From: Bacillota bacterium
GTDB taxonomy: Bacteria; Bacillota; Clostridia; Christensenellales; SZUA-584
Direction of reading: 5' to 3'
Length of the DNA: 64,000 nt
Assembly: GCA_023436115.1 (NCBI GenBank)
Contig: JAEZKQ010000014.1
Coordinates: forward strand, 1 to 64,000
The notes under the pieces are model-generated. The model ran no database searches and was not told where the DNA came from. It worked only from the letters and a program-made list of their open reading frames with translations. This document shows, one piece after another, positions 56,293 through 64,000 of this stretch; positions within the stretch are counted from its first letter, which is position 1, and every line of letters begins with the position of its first letter. The translations under genes and the position numbers were made by a program.

Positions 56293-57375
56293 TCACTCAA
56301 CATGATAGAGCTTATAGTCTTGAGAGCCAAGGCCCAGCTTCTCCAGTTCATCCAGTTGGATAAAAGGATTTTTACCATGTATGCGCTCAAACAGATGGCC
56401 TTGTGTACCCAGCTCGATTCCCTGAGGTATACCGTCTGGGTTAAAATTGTCCAATGTGATCGCATCAAGACACGCCCGCTCGATGGCAACGATATCCGTA
56501 GAGGCCATCACGCCGATATCCGGCACAAGCGGCGGCGTGGAGATGCCCCAGCAGTCGCAGATGGCCGTAATATTATTAAGAAAGTTGATATAGAAGACAT
56601 GCCCCGGCTGGAATGTATCCAGCACAGTCTTGGTGCACAGCGCCATACCTGTTTGAAAATCAACATAGTTATGCGCATCCAGCGATATCGCGCCGGTGGG
56701 GCACACCTTCACACAATGCTGGCAGGTGGTGCAGTTGTGGTAGAACACATCGTACTTGCCTTGCTCGGTAAAGCTGTTTGCGTTATGGTTGCAGCTTGTG
56801 ATACAGGCTTCGCAATGGGTACACAGGTCTTCGTCCCACATAAGACCGCCTTCTAGGCTGTGTATCTGATGGCGCGTCCTGTCGGTCACGCAGCCCATCG
56901 CAATATTTTTGCACGCACCGCCATAGCCGCACGCACCATGTCCTTTGACATGCGAGAGGTCGATCATGACATCGGCATCGTGTATATTGCCGCCGATATC
57001 TACATTTTTTAATGTGCGAAAGTCCACTTCTTTTTTATAGACATACCGGTCCATCACACCGCAGACGGGTATGATGGGCGCACCCAGCAGCTCTTCGGTA
57101 TAGCCCCTCAGGCGTGCGTCGTCCACAACCTGGTCCGTGATAAAAGGATGCGCACCATAAAACTTGAGCTTTTCGACGAGCGTGCGCACAAAAAGCGGGT
57201 GGATGGTGGTATAGCCGATATCACGGCCCACATGCATTTTTACGGCTGTCCATTTACCGCAAACGGTTTGCTCCAAGCCCATTTGGTCGATCAAACGGCC
57301 AAATCGCGAGGGCAGCGTTTCCTGCGGGTCGTATTTTTTATATTTAACGGATGCGAATAAGACTTTCGATCTCAT
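56293..57375 (-). CDS. DUF362 protein with ferredoxin-type Fe-S clusters
   Basis: A 360-residue protein of the DUF362 group. The N-terminal half has VKMHVGRDIGYTTIHPLFVRTLVEKLK and VKGHGACGYGGACKNIAMG, the family core. Two [4Fe-4S] ferredoxin motifs follow: CTHCEACITSC and CTTCQHCVKVCPTGAI. Such proteins carry electrons; the partner and reaction are not known. No signal peptide; it is cytosolic. Monocistronic between a wall hydrolase (same strand) and HAD phosphatase (divergent). Confidence 0.9.
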   Translation of the reverse strand: MRSKVLFASVKYKKYDPQETLPSRFGRLIDQMGLEQTVCGKWTAVKMHVGRDIGYTTIHPLFVRTLVEKLKFYGAHPFITDQVVDDARLRGYTEELLGAPIIPVCGVMDRYVYKKEVDFRTLKNVDIGGNIHDADVMIDLSHVKGHGACGYGGACKNIAMGCVTDRTRHQIHSLEGGLMWDEDLCTHCEACITSCNHNANSFTEQGKYDVFYHNCTTCQHCVKVCPTGAISLDAHNYVDFQTGMALCTKTVLDTFQPGHVFYINFLNNITAICDCWGISTPPLVPDIGVMASTDIVAIERACLDAITLDNFNPDGIPQGIELGTQGHLFERIHGKNPFIQLDELEKLGLGSQDYKLYHVE

Positions 57376-57541
57376 AGAATCCTCCGTCTCTTATAAATGA
57401 CAGAAATATTATACTATGCCTCGCGGCAAATAAACAGAACGAATTTTCTCTTGTTTTCACTTTCAGGGCGGCTTCATTTATGGGATAATAATCAAGAGAT
57501 GGACGATATCTCTGCTATCTTAGAAAGTGACGGGGTTATTT

Positions 57542-58228
57542 GTGCGTTATAAAATACTGCTTTTTGATGTTGATGATACGCTGCTGGACTTTGGCGCGAA
57601 CGAGCTGGTTTCGTTAAACCGGTTATTTTCTGAGCAAGGATATATGCTGTCGGACGAGCTGATGCGCACATACAATTCCGTTAACAAACAACTTTGGATG
57701 GATTACGAGAATGGAGCCGTTTCGCTGGAGGACGTGCTCCACACGCGGTTTTCCAAGACCATGCTGCTTTTGGGAGAGCAAGTGGATGGTGTGGCGTGGG
57801 AAATGAGGTATCGGGAGCTTTTAGGCAACGGTCACCAGCTCATCGACGGGGCATTGGAGGTCTGTCAAGGCTTAGCTGCATCACACAGGCTGTTTGTGGT
57901 CACAAACGGCGTGAGAAAAACGCAGCTGAAGAGGCTGAGGCTGGCCGGTTTATATCATTTTTTTGAAGATATTTTTGACTCCCAAAGCGTCGGATATCAA
58001 AAGCCTTCAAAAGGATTTTTCGATCATGTCAAAGCGCATATCACAGATTTTCAAGACAGTGAAACACTCATTATCGGGGATTCGTTGGCCACCGATATCA
58101 AGGGGGGGAATATGGCGGGTATTGATACGTGTTGGTTTAATCGTGCCGGACTTAAATGCGCTGATGATTCTTTAAGCACTTACACCATCTCCAGCCTGCC
58201 GCAATTATTCAATATCTGCTGCTTGTAG
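57542..58228 (+). CDS. HAD-superfamily phosphatase (YjjG-like)
   Basis: A 228-residue haloacid-dehalogenase-type hydrolase. Motif I DVDDTLLDF (nucleophile Asp and acid/base Asp), motif II VVTNG, motif III Lys in YQKPSKGFF and motif IV IIGDSLATDIKGG. Cap sequence and length are like the YjjG noncanonical-nucleotide phosphatases, which remove phosphate from damaged pyrimidine nucleotides; a similar specificity is likely but not shown. GTG at 57542 is the start nearest the family beginning (RYKILLFDVDDTL); 57527 is also possible. Confidence 0.9.
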   Translation: MRYKILLFDVDDTLLDFGANELVSLNRLFSEQGYMLSDELMRTYNSVNKQLWMDYENGAVSLEDVLHTRFSKTMLLLGEQVDGVAWEMRYRELLGNGHQLIDGALEVCQGLAASHRLFVVTNGVRKTQLKRLRLAGLYHFFEDIFDSQSVGYQKPSKGFFDHVKAHITDFQDSETLIIGDSLATDIKGGNMAGIDTCWFNRAGLKCADDSLSTYTISSLPQLFNICCL

Positions 58229-58361
58229 CGAAAATACGTTTATTTTACGAAAAGTGACAAATATTATCGAAAATATGTTATTATAAACCATAATTATGTG
58301 ATATAATTATCAACAAAATTAACATAAGGCAAAAACGACGGAAAACCGGGGGATGCGCAAG

Positions 58362-59009
58362 ATGAGAGAGCCAATGAAAACGGTGCTTTGCTTTGGTGAT
58401 TCCAATACGTGGGGGTACGCTCCGGGTACGGGAGGGCGTTTCGGCTATGATAAAAGATGGCCGGGTGTTCTGCGTGCGGGATTGGGCGAAGACTATACCG
58501 TGATTGAAGAGGGCCTTAACGGCCGGACAACGGTTTGGGACGATCCTATCGAGCTGCATAAAAACGGTGCAGCTTATCTGCCGCCGTGTCTTGATACCCA
58601 TAAGCCCATCGATCTTATCATTCTAATGCTGGGCACAAACGACTTAAAGAAGCGCTTCTCGCTTTCGGCATTCGACATTCGTGCCGGCGCGGAACGGCTG
58701 CTTAAAATCATCGCAGGCAGCGGCAGCGGCCAAGGAAAGCAAGCGCCCAAAGTACTGCTGCTTTCACCGCCTTATGTGGGGCCGTTATCAGCGCCTTTCA
58801 CCGAAATGTTCGAAGGCGCGGAAAATAAATCGCGGGGCCTAAATGGCCATTACAAAACGCTCGCTCAAACTTACGGCTGCGAATTTCTCGATGCCGCAAA
58901 GATTGTTACGGCATCGCCTGTGGACGGTATTCATTTGGAAGAGGATCAGCATAAGAAATTGGGAGAGGCGCTGACGTATAAAGTCCTTAGTATATTCAAA
59001 GAGTTTTGA
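58362..59009 (+). CDS. SGNH/GDSL-family hydrolase (arylesterase-like)
   Basis: A 215-residue SGNH hydrolase. Block I FGDSNTWGY (nucleophile Ser), block II Gly in EEGLNGRTTV, block III LGTNDLK with the Asn, and block V DGIHLEEDQH with Asp and His of the triad. It removes acyl groups from esters, perhaps on sugars or aromatic esters. No signal peptide, so it acts inside the cell. Starts at 58353, 58362 or 58374 are all possible; 58362 is favoured since GGGGG lies about nine bases before it. Not linked to neighbours. Confidence 0.9.
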   Translation: MREPMKTVLCFGDSNTWGYAPGTGGRFGYDKRWPGVLRAGLGEDYTVIEEGLNGRTTVWDDPIELHKNGAAYLPPCLDTHKPIDLIILMLGTNDLKKRFSLSAFDIRAGAERLLKIIAGSGSGQGKQAPKVLLLSPPYVGPLSAPFTEMFEGAENKSRGLNGHYKTLAQTYGCEFLDAAKIVTASPVDGIHLEEDQHKKLGEALTYKVLSIFKEF

Positions 59010-59160
59010 CATACAAAAAAGCTTTTTAAAGTCAATAATCATGAAAATTGGTTAGCAAGTGGTAAAAACGTTTATTTACTTAACCAAGAACATTTTTTAG
59101 TGCGGTTATAAGATTTTTTCTTGAATCGTCACATTTTTTTATGATATGCAGGGGTTACAG

Positions 59161-61929
59161 ATGGACGAGCTTAACGATTCTCGCAAGATGGACGTTGAAG
59201 GTGGCATGGCAGCCAAGTGGAAAAGCATGCTCGACTTAGGTTCCGAGATGATGGAAAGTCCGGGTGCGTATGTGGTGAGGTTTAGTGACGAGGGATGCAG
59301 GGTACTGGTGGAGAGCAGCGTAAAAAAGTGCGCGCCCGACAGTGACCTGACAGCCGGAGCGTTATGCTGCTGTGAGAAAGTTGCGGCTACGCGCAAAAGG
59401 CTGGTCGTATCCAACTGCGCCAAGGAAACCGAATGGGAGCACATTTCCTCAAAAATTACAGCTTTTATGGGATATCCGATATTTTGGCCGGCCAATGAGA
59501 TCTATGGCGTGGTTTGTGTTGCCGATAATCAGGAAAAAAGATATTGGAACTGGAGTCAGCAGCTTTTAGACCAGTATGCCATGATTATACGTGACGACAT
59601 CGACGCGATGATCGACAGGCAGCGGCTGAGATATGAGATGGACTTTCGGGCATACGACGAAGAGGTGCTTCGGCGAAGTGAAGACCAATTTCAAAAGGTA
59701 TTTAGGTCGTCTCCCGCTGCCATCGTGATTACAGCGCTTGAGGACGGCCGCATCATTGATGCCAACGAAAGCTATTTAAGGCTCTTTGGCTATACGCGGG
59801 AAGAGCTGATCGGCAAAACCGGTATACAAATGAGCCTGTTTGACGATCCCGAGATCAGGCAGTCGATGATAAAAAGGCTGGACAACAGCGAGTCGGTACG
59901 CGATTACGAAATGACCTTATATACCAAAACGGGGGAACCCCGCCAAGTGCTCCTGTCTCTTGACAAATCCGAATTTGATGTGGAGCCTTGTCTTATATCC
60001 ACGGTCTACGATTTAACATCCATCATGATGCTCAAACAGAACCTAAGGGAGATGAATGAGCGCTTTTCGCTGGCCACGCGCGCGGCGGATATGGGCATAT
60101 GGGATTGGGACATCGTTTCGGACAGCCTTGTATGGGATCAACAGATGTGCAAGCTCTATGGGACAAAAGATTGTTCGGGCAACTACCAGGGATGGCTGGA
60201 TTTCGTTCATCCGGTCGATAGAGCGCGTGCCGATTCGGTGATGAAAAAATCGCTGCGCGGTGAGCAGGATTATGAGGACGAGTTTGGTATCGTCAGGCCG
60301 GATGGAGAGATCCGGTATATTAAAGCAATAGGCAATACGGTCCGCGACGATGAAGGCCGTGCGGTGCGCATGACCGGTGTCAACTTCGATATGACAACGG
60401 CAAAAGAAACACAGGCCAAGATGCAGGAAAGCGAAGCGCGTTACCGTTCTTTATTCCATAATAACAATGCGGTGCAGATTATTGCCGATGCCGATACGGG
60501 AGAAATAATTGATGCAAATGCAGCGGCCTGCACGTTTTACGGTTGGACCAACCATTCATTTACGGATTATAAGATCTGGGATATCGACACATCGGATAAG
60601 GACGTGATTCAAAAGAGGATATCGCTCGCGTTTGAAAGGGGAACCGATTTTATAAGCACAATGCACGGCCTCTCAGACGGCCAGCAGCGCGATGTTGAGA
60701 TTTTCTGCGGCCGTGTCGATTTTGGCGGCAGGAAGCTCATTCATATGATCGTGAACGATGTGACCGAACGCAAACGTACCGAAAGAGGACTGATTGAAAG
60801 CGAAAACAGGTTTCGGCTGTTTGTGGAAAGCGCGCCGGACGGTGTTTTTGTGGAGATTGACGGCGTTTTTGTGTATGTGAACCAAATGACGGTATCGTTG
60901 CTGGGGGCATCCAGCGAACACGAGCTCCTGGGCAAACCGGTTTCTTCATTTTTCTGCAAAGCTTCAAAAAAACAGATGGAAACCTATATCCATGCGCTGA
61001 ACGTCAATAAGAAGCCGCTCAGCATGATAAAGGAAACGCTTATGCGGCTGGATAACCGGCTGGTGGAGGTGGAAGTGTCGGCTGCGCCGTTTGAATTGGG
61101 CGGGGAGGATGGCGCTATTGTATTTTTGCATGATATCACCTTGCGCATGAAGCTGGAGCGCGAGAAGCTTAATATTGAAGCGCAGCTTCGCCAGAAGCAA
61201 AAACTCGAGTCCATCGGCGTACTTGCGGGTGGCGTGGCGCATGAAATCAATAACCCTGTGAGCGGCATTATCAACTATGCACAGCTCATTACGGAAGCGC
61301 CCGGTATCGGTGAGGATGTGGCTGAATATGCCGGGGAAATCGTGAAAGAGGGAGCAAGGATCGCGGATATTGTTAAGAACCTGCTCAAATTCGCGCGCCA
61401 GGAAAAGCAGACGCACAGTCTTGCGCAGGTCAACGATATTATTTATGAAACACTTTCTTTGATACGCACTATCATTCGCAAGGACAAGATCGCGCTGGAG
61501 GTTTCTCTGGCAGACGATCTGCCGAGTGTGAAATGCCGCAGCCAGCAGATACAGCAGGTGCTCATGAACCTGATCACCAATGCACGGGATGCGCTTAATT
61601 CCAGATATAAAGAAGAGAATGAGGATAAGAAGATACGGCTTTCCAGCACATTGCTGGAGCGCGAAGACGGCACGAAGTGGGCCAGGGTCGTGGTGGAAGA
61701 CCATGGTATGGGCATACCGGACGATGTGAAGGATAAGATGTTTGACCCGTTCTTTACCACAAAATCGCGTGATAAGGGCACGGGGCTGGGTCTGTCCATC
61801 AGCCACGGAATCGTACAGGATCATCATGGCGTGCTGTATTTTGAAACCGAATTGGGGCGGTTTACACGCGCCGTGCTGGAACTGCCAGTGAACAACGGCT
61901 GGGCGCTGACCGCCGGGGCGGAGGGTTAA
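59161..61929 (+). CDS. Multi-PAS sensor histidine kinase
   Basis: A 922-residue cytosolic kinase. Order: GAF-like domain (about 25-150, with two internal Cys in CCCEKVAA), four PAS domains (about 170-290, 300-420, 425-540, 545-660), a HisKA dimer helix with GGVAHEINNP (phospho-His694) and an HATPase domain with NLITNARDAL, DHGMGIPDD and GTGLGLSI. No membrane helix; it senses internal cues such as redox or small ligands. Start at 59161 has AGGGG six bases upstream; 59146 is also open. The response regulator gene follows after one base, so it is a cognate two-component pair. Confidence 0.94.
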   Translation: MDELNDSRKMDVEGGMAAKWKSMLDLGSEMMESPGAYVVRFSDEGCRVLVESSVKKCAPDSDLTAGALCCCEKVAATRKRLVVSNCAKETEWEHISSKITAFMGYPIFWPANEIYGVVCVADNQEKRYWNWSQQLLDQYAMIIRDDIDAMIDRQRLRYEMDFRAYDEEVLRRSEDQFQKVFRSSPAAIVITALEDGRIIDANESYLRLFGYTREELIGKTGIQMSLFDDPEIRQSMIKRLDNSESVRDYEMTLYTKTGEPRQVLLSLDKSEFDVEPCLISTVYDLTSIMMLKQNLREMNERFSLATRAADMGIWDWDIVSDSLVWDQQMCKLYGTKDCSGNYQGWLDFVHPVDRARADSVMKKSLRGEQDYEDEFGIVRPDGEIRYIKAIGNTVRDDEGRAVRMTGVNFDMTTAKETQAKMQESEARYRSLFHNNNAVQIIADADTGEIIDANAAACTFYGWTNHSFTDYKIWDIDTSDKDVIQKRISLAFERGTDFISTMHGLSDGQQRDVEIFCGRVDFGGRKLIHMIVNDVTERKRTERGLIESENRFRLFVESAPDGVFVEIDGVFVYVNQMTVSLLGASSEHELLGKPVSSFFCKASKKQMETYIHALNVNKKPLSMIKETLMRLDNRLVEVEVSAAPFELGGEDGAIVFLHDITLRMKLEREKLNIEAQLRQKQKLESIGVLAGGVAHEINNPVSGIINYAQLITEAPGIGEDVAEYAGEIVKEGARIADIVKNLLKFARQEKQTHSLAQVNDIIYETLSLIRTIIRKDKIALEVSLADDLPSVKCRSQQIQQVLMNLITNARDALNSRYKEENEDKKIRLSSTLLEREDGTKWARVVVEDHGMGIPDDVKDKMFDPFFTTKSRDKGTGLGLSISHGIVQDHHGVLYFETELGRFTRAVLELPVNNGWALTAGAEG

Positions 61930-61930
61930 C

Positions 61931-62962
61931 ATGCCTGTGATTTTGATCGTTGATGATGAGAAAAGCATACGCATCACGTTGGGAGAATTCCTAAAGCGCG
62001 ATGGCTATTCCGTGATGACAGCTGAAAACGCCGATATCGCGCTGGATCTGCTGGACACGCAGGCATTTGACGCGGTATTGACGGATATCGTGATGCCCCG
62101 CCGTTCGGGCGTCTCATTATTGAGAGAAATTCACGGCAGACAGCCTAATGTTCAGGTGATTATGATGACGGGAGAGCCGACCGTGGAGACGGCGGTGGAA
62201 GCCGTTCGGCTGGGGGCGCGTGATTATCTGGCTAAGCCGATATCCCGCGACGATTTGCTCAAAGCCGTGCATCAGGCGGTAGGCTATAAGCAGCTGCTGG
62301 ATGAAAAGGAGCGGCTGGAACGCGAAAATGCCGCGCAGAAGGAAAACTTGGAGCGGCTCGTGGAGGAAAGAACGCGTAAAATGCGTCAGGCGATGCTCAA
62401 CACCGCCTATGCCGCCGCGGCGATGCTTGACTTAAGAGACCCGTATACGGCAGGTCATCAGCGGCAGGTGGGCCGATTGGCCAGCGCCATCGGGCGGGAG
62501 ATGGGCTTAAGCGCAGATATGGTGGAAGGCTTGAATGTGACCGGCTGCATTCATGATGTGGGCAAGATCATGGTGCCCACGGATATACTCAACAAGCCGG
62601 GGCAGCTTTCGCCCCTCGAATATGAGCTGATCAAGGAACATGCGCTTAAGGGCTACGAAGTGCTCAAAGACTATGAAATGCCCTGGCCTGTGGCCGAGAT
62701 CGTTTATCAGCACCATGAACGTCTGGACGGCAGCGGTTATCCGCGCGGGCTTAAAGACGATGAAATATGGATCGAGACGTGCATCATATCGGTTGCGGAT
62801 GTGGTGGAGGCTATGATGACGCATCGGCCTTACCGCCCCAGCTTGGGTCTTGATGCCGCGCTCGATGAGATCATCACAAACAAAGGTGTGCTTTTCCATC
62901 CCGATGTGGTGGATGTGGCGGTCAAGCTGTTCCGAGAAAAGGACTACCGTTTGATCGGATAA
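61931..62962 (+). CDS. Response regulator with HD-GYP phosphodiesterase output
   Basis: A 343-residue regulator: receiver domain (1-120) with phospho-acceptor Asp52 in AVLTDIVMP, switch Lys in YLAKPIS; a coiled-coil linker (about 122-155); and an HD-GYP domain (155-343) with CIHDVGKI (His208-Asp209) and GSGYPRG (269-271). HD-GYP proteins break down cyclic di-GMP, so phosphorylation by the kinase just upstream probably sets c-di-GMP turnover. It starts one base after the kinase gene. Confidence 0.96.
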   Translation: MPVILIVDDEKSIRITLGEFLKRDGYSVMTAENADIALDLLDTQAFDAVLTDIVMPRRSGVSLLREIHGRQPNVQVIMMTGEPTVETAVEAVRLGARDYLAKPISRDDLLKAVHQAVGYKQLLDEKERLERENAAQKENLERLVEERTRKMRQAMLNTAYAAAAMLDLRDPYTAGHQRQVGRLASAIGREMGLSADMVEGLNVTGCIHDVGKIMVPTDILNKPGQLSPLEYELIKEHALKGYEVLKDYEMPWPVAEIVYQHHERLDGSGYPRGLKDDEIWIETCIISVADVVEAMMTHRPYRPSLGLDAALDEIITNKGVLFHPDVVDVAVKLFREKDYRLIG

Positions 62963-63017
62963 GACGCATACTGCATAGAAGCGGCATGTAAATCTTAAGA
63001 TGAAGTTTTGTTGAGAG

Positions 63018-63070
63018 TATCTCTCCCCTTGCCAGCAAACGCTGATAGCTCCCTGCCGAGGGAGCCTGCG
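63018..63070 (-). repeat. Hairpin repeat family A, copy 2 (inverted, degenerate)
   Basis: On the minus strand GGCTCCCT-CGGC-AGGGAGC, then CAGC-GTTT-GCTG, then GGGGAGAG, the same order of hairpins as copy 1 at 39560-39605. The first hairpin might also end transcription of the kinase operon. Confidence 0.6.
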
Positions 63071-63113
63071 TTGTTATTATCAATTTTATGGACTGATAAA
63101 TGAAAGGCATAAC

Positions 63114-63671
63114 GTGTCAATGTATATCGATACGCAAATTTATACAGCGCCACCGAACGGCGCGGGACGGCTTAAAAAGGAAATGGATACGTATACGCTG
63201 CTTCAGGAGCTGGACATTCCCTTCGAACGACTGGATCATAGCGCAGTCGCAAAGGTTGATGACTGCTACGAAATCGAGCAGCGGCTGGGGCTGGAAATCA
63301 GCAAGAACCTGTTTTTAAGCGACGGCCGCCGGACACAGTTTTATCTGCTGATGATGCCGGGGCATAAGCGCTATCGGGCGGGAGAACTGTCCAAACAGCT
63401 GGGCACGCCCAGGCTGTCGTTCGCGGACGAAGCATATTTACAAAAACACCTTGATTTAACACCCGGCTCGGTGAGCGTGCTTGGGCTGATGAACGATAAA
63501 GATCATACGGTGACATTGCTTATCGACCGAGACGTGCTGGCACAGGAGTATGTGGGCTGCCATCCGTGTGTGAATACGGCGAGCTTAAAGCTGCGCCTTG
63601 GCGATCTGCTCGATAAGTTTTTGCCCCATACGGGCCATCAACCCGTGTTTGTGACGCTGCCGTGGAAATAA
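63114..63671 (+). CDS. YbaK/ProX-type aminoacyl-tRNA deacylase
   Basis: A 185-residue protein of the YbaK/prolyl-tRNA-synthetase-associated domain family. It cleaves wrongly charged Ala or Cys from tRNAPro. Seen are LQELDIPFERLDHSAVAKVDDC, LFLSDGRRTQFYLLMMPGHKRY (the Lys of this strand is replaced in part) and VLGLMNDKDHTVTLLIDRD, VGCHPCVNTASLKL, close to the ProX/PrdX group of clostridia. GTG at 63114 follows AAAGG; ATG at 63120 is another choice. It is 14 bases before a GNAT gene on the same strand. Confidence 0.92.
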   Translation: MSMYIDTQIYTAPPNGAGRLKKEMDTYTLLQELDIPFERLDHSAVAKVDDCYEIEQRLGLEISKNLFLSDGRRTQFYLLMMPGHKRYRAGELSKQLGTPRLSFADEAYLQKHLDLTPGSVSVLGLMNDKDHTVTLLIDRDVLAQEYVGCHPCVNTASLKLRLGDLLDKFLPHTGHQPVFVTLPWK

Positions 63672-63685
63672 TAAGGAGGCCAAGA

Positions 63686-64000
63686 ATGACGATAGAAATT
63701 GTGAATGACAACAAGAAAAGCAAGGATTATTGGGGACTGCTATTGGATGCCGATCCTTCTGAAGCGATGATCGACCGTTACCTTGATAAAGGCGATATGT
63801 TCGTGATGAAGGACGGCAGCGCGGTGATTTGCGTCGCTGTGGCGATCGGCATTTCCGATACGGTCTGTGAGCTCAAAAATATCGCCACGGCTGTGGATTG
63901 CCGCAATCAAGGCTATGCATCGAAGATGATCGACTATCTGCTGTCCTATTACGCGCCGCAATACGGCGTCATGCAGGTAGGCACATCGCAGTCCGGTGTG
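63686..64000 (+). CDS. GNAT-family N-acetyltransferase, truncated by window end
   Basis: The first 105 codons of an acetyltransferase-like gene; the rest lies outside the window. The order is typical: an N-terminal strand (TIEIVNDNKKSKDYWGLLLDADPSE), AVICVAVAIGISDTVCELKNIATAVDCRNQGYASKMIDYLLSYY, which is the acetyl-CoA-binding motif (RNQGYASKM). Start at 63686 is supported by AAGGAGG. Fourteen bases after the deacylase gene, so perhaps co-transcribed. Acceptor unknown. Confidence 0.88.
   Translation, partial: MTIEIVNDNKKSKDYWGLLLDADPSEAMIDRYLDKGDMFVMKDGSAVICVAVAIGISDTVCELKNIATAVDCRNQGYASKMIDYLLSYYAPQYGVMQVGTSQSGV

Noticed and set aside
58228..58290. Two similar AT-rich motifs starting CGAAAATA before the SGNH gene
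   Set aside because: Low-complexity AT sequence; similarity is too short to call a regulatory repeat.
59010..59040. AAAAAGCTTTTT near the end of the SGNH gene as a terminator
   Set aside because: The stem is only an AT-rich self-complementary stretch with almost no loop.
1..64000. CRISPR array, tRNA, rRNA, insertion sequence or prophage
   Set aside because: No evenly spaced direct repeats, cloverleaf sequence, transposase, integrase or phage structural gene was recognised on either strand.

Overview
The window reads as chromosomal DNA of an anaerobic, endospore-forming member of the Clostridia (Gram-positive type). Spore genes are present (cotJA-cotJB-cotJC, two CotF-like coat proteins, a Spo0E-type phosphatase and a broken second copy). 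So are oxygen-sensitive or oxygen-protection enzymes (hybrid cluster protein, rubrerythrin, a ferritin-like diiron protein), many lipoproteins with a lipobox, no outer-membrane genes, and Gram-positive regulatory signals (a CtsR box, SD-rich starts, frequent TTG/GTG starts). No rRNA, tRNA, CRISPR array, insertion sequence or prophage was recognised. The species cannot be named from the sequence alone.

Layout. 1-4.6 kb: end of araD, deoC, an acyltransferase, an ArsR regulator coupled to an FMN-binding protein, and a GNAT acetyltransferase. 4.6-9.1 kb: a heavy-metal P-type ATPase behind an ArsR/SmtB-like operator, then a MerR/GyrI-type regulator with an apparent 3' frameshift and a BtrH-like protein driven by a MerR-type promoter with a 19-bp spacer. 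9.2-11.5 kb: a ROK regulator and an MFS transporter. 11.5-14 kb: a lipoprotein and the cotJ operon. 14-19.3 kb: a chemoreceptor, then a Fur-type (probably Zur) regulator with znuA-znuC-znuB behind a perfect palindrome. 19.5-28.3 kb: a DUF2935-like protein, a giant PAS/GAF/GGDEF/HD-GYP protein, hybrid cluster protein and a GH3 beta-glucosidase lipoprotein.

28.3-38.2 kb is rich in small regulator/membrane-protein modules: XRE with a DUF2975-like protein and a lipoprotein, PadR with a permease-prefix protein, a ferritin-like protein, AraC-GyrI, a soluble receptor-like protein with inverted domain order, a MORN lipoprotein, and XRE with a membrane protein behind two matching operators. 38.4-42.4 kb: a dnaJ-type chaperone and clpB behind a CtsR-type direct repeat; clpB is flanked by inverted copies of a hairpin repeat. 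42.5-45.2 kb: an AT-rich NYN-nuclease/cold-shock fusion gene, a broken Spo0E-like gene, and a PadR regulator with an alpha/beta hydrolase.

45.3-57.4 kb: rubrerythrin, hydrolase, Spo0E, coat proteins, a drug-efflux MFS, a coiled-coil protein of unknown role, a DUF3795-like protein, the DUF6179/DUF6323-like pair, a zinc-ribbon protein, a lipoprotein, a four-repeat NlpC/P60 wall hydrolase and a DUF362 ferredoxin-like protein. 57.5-64 kb: HAD phosphatase, SGNH esterase, a PAS histidine kinase with an HD-GYP response regulator, a YbaK-type deacylase and a truncated GNAT gene.

Common themes are metal homeostasis (zinc uptake and metal efflux), c-di-GMP and chemosensory signalling, heat-shock protein quality control, spore coat assembly, and one-component regulators placed next to the gene they probably control. 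The least explained items are the BtrH-like unit, the NYN/cold-shock fusion, the cytosolic MCP-Cache protein and the DUF6179/DUF6323 pair.
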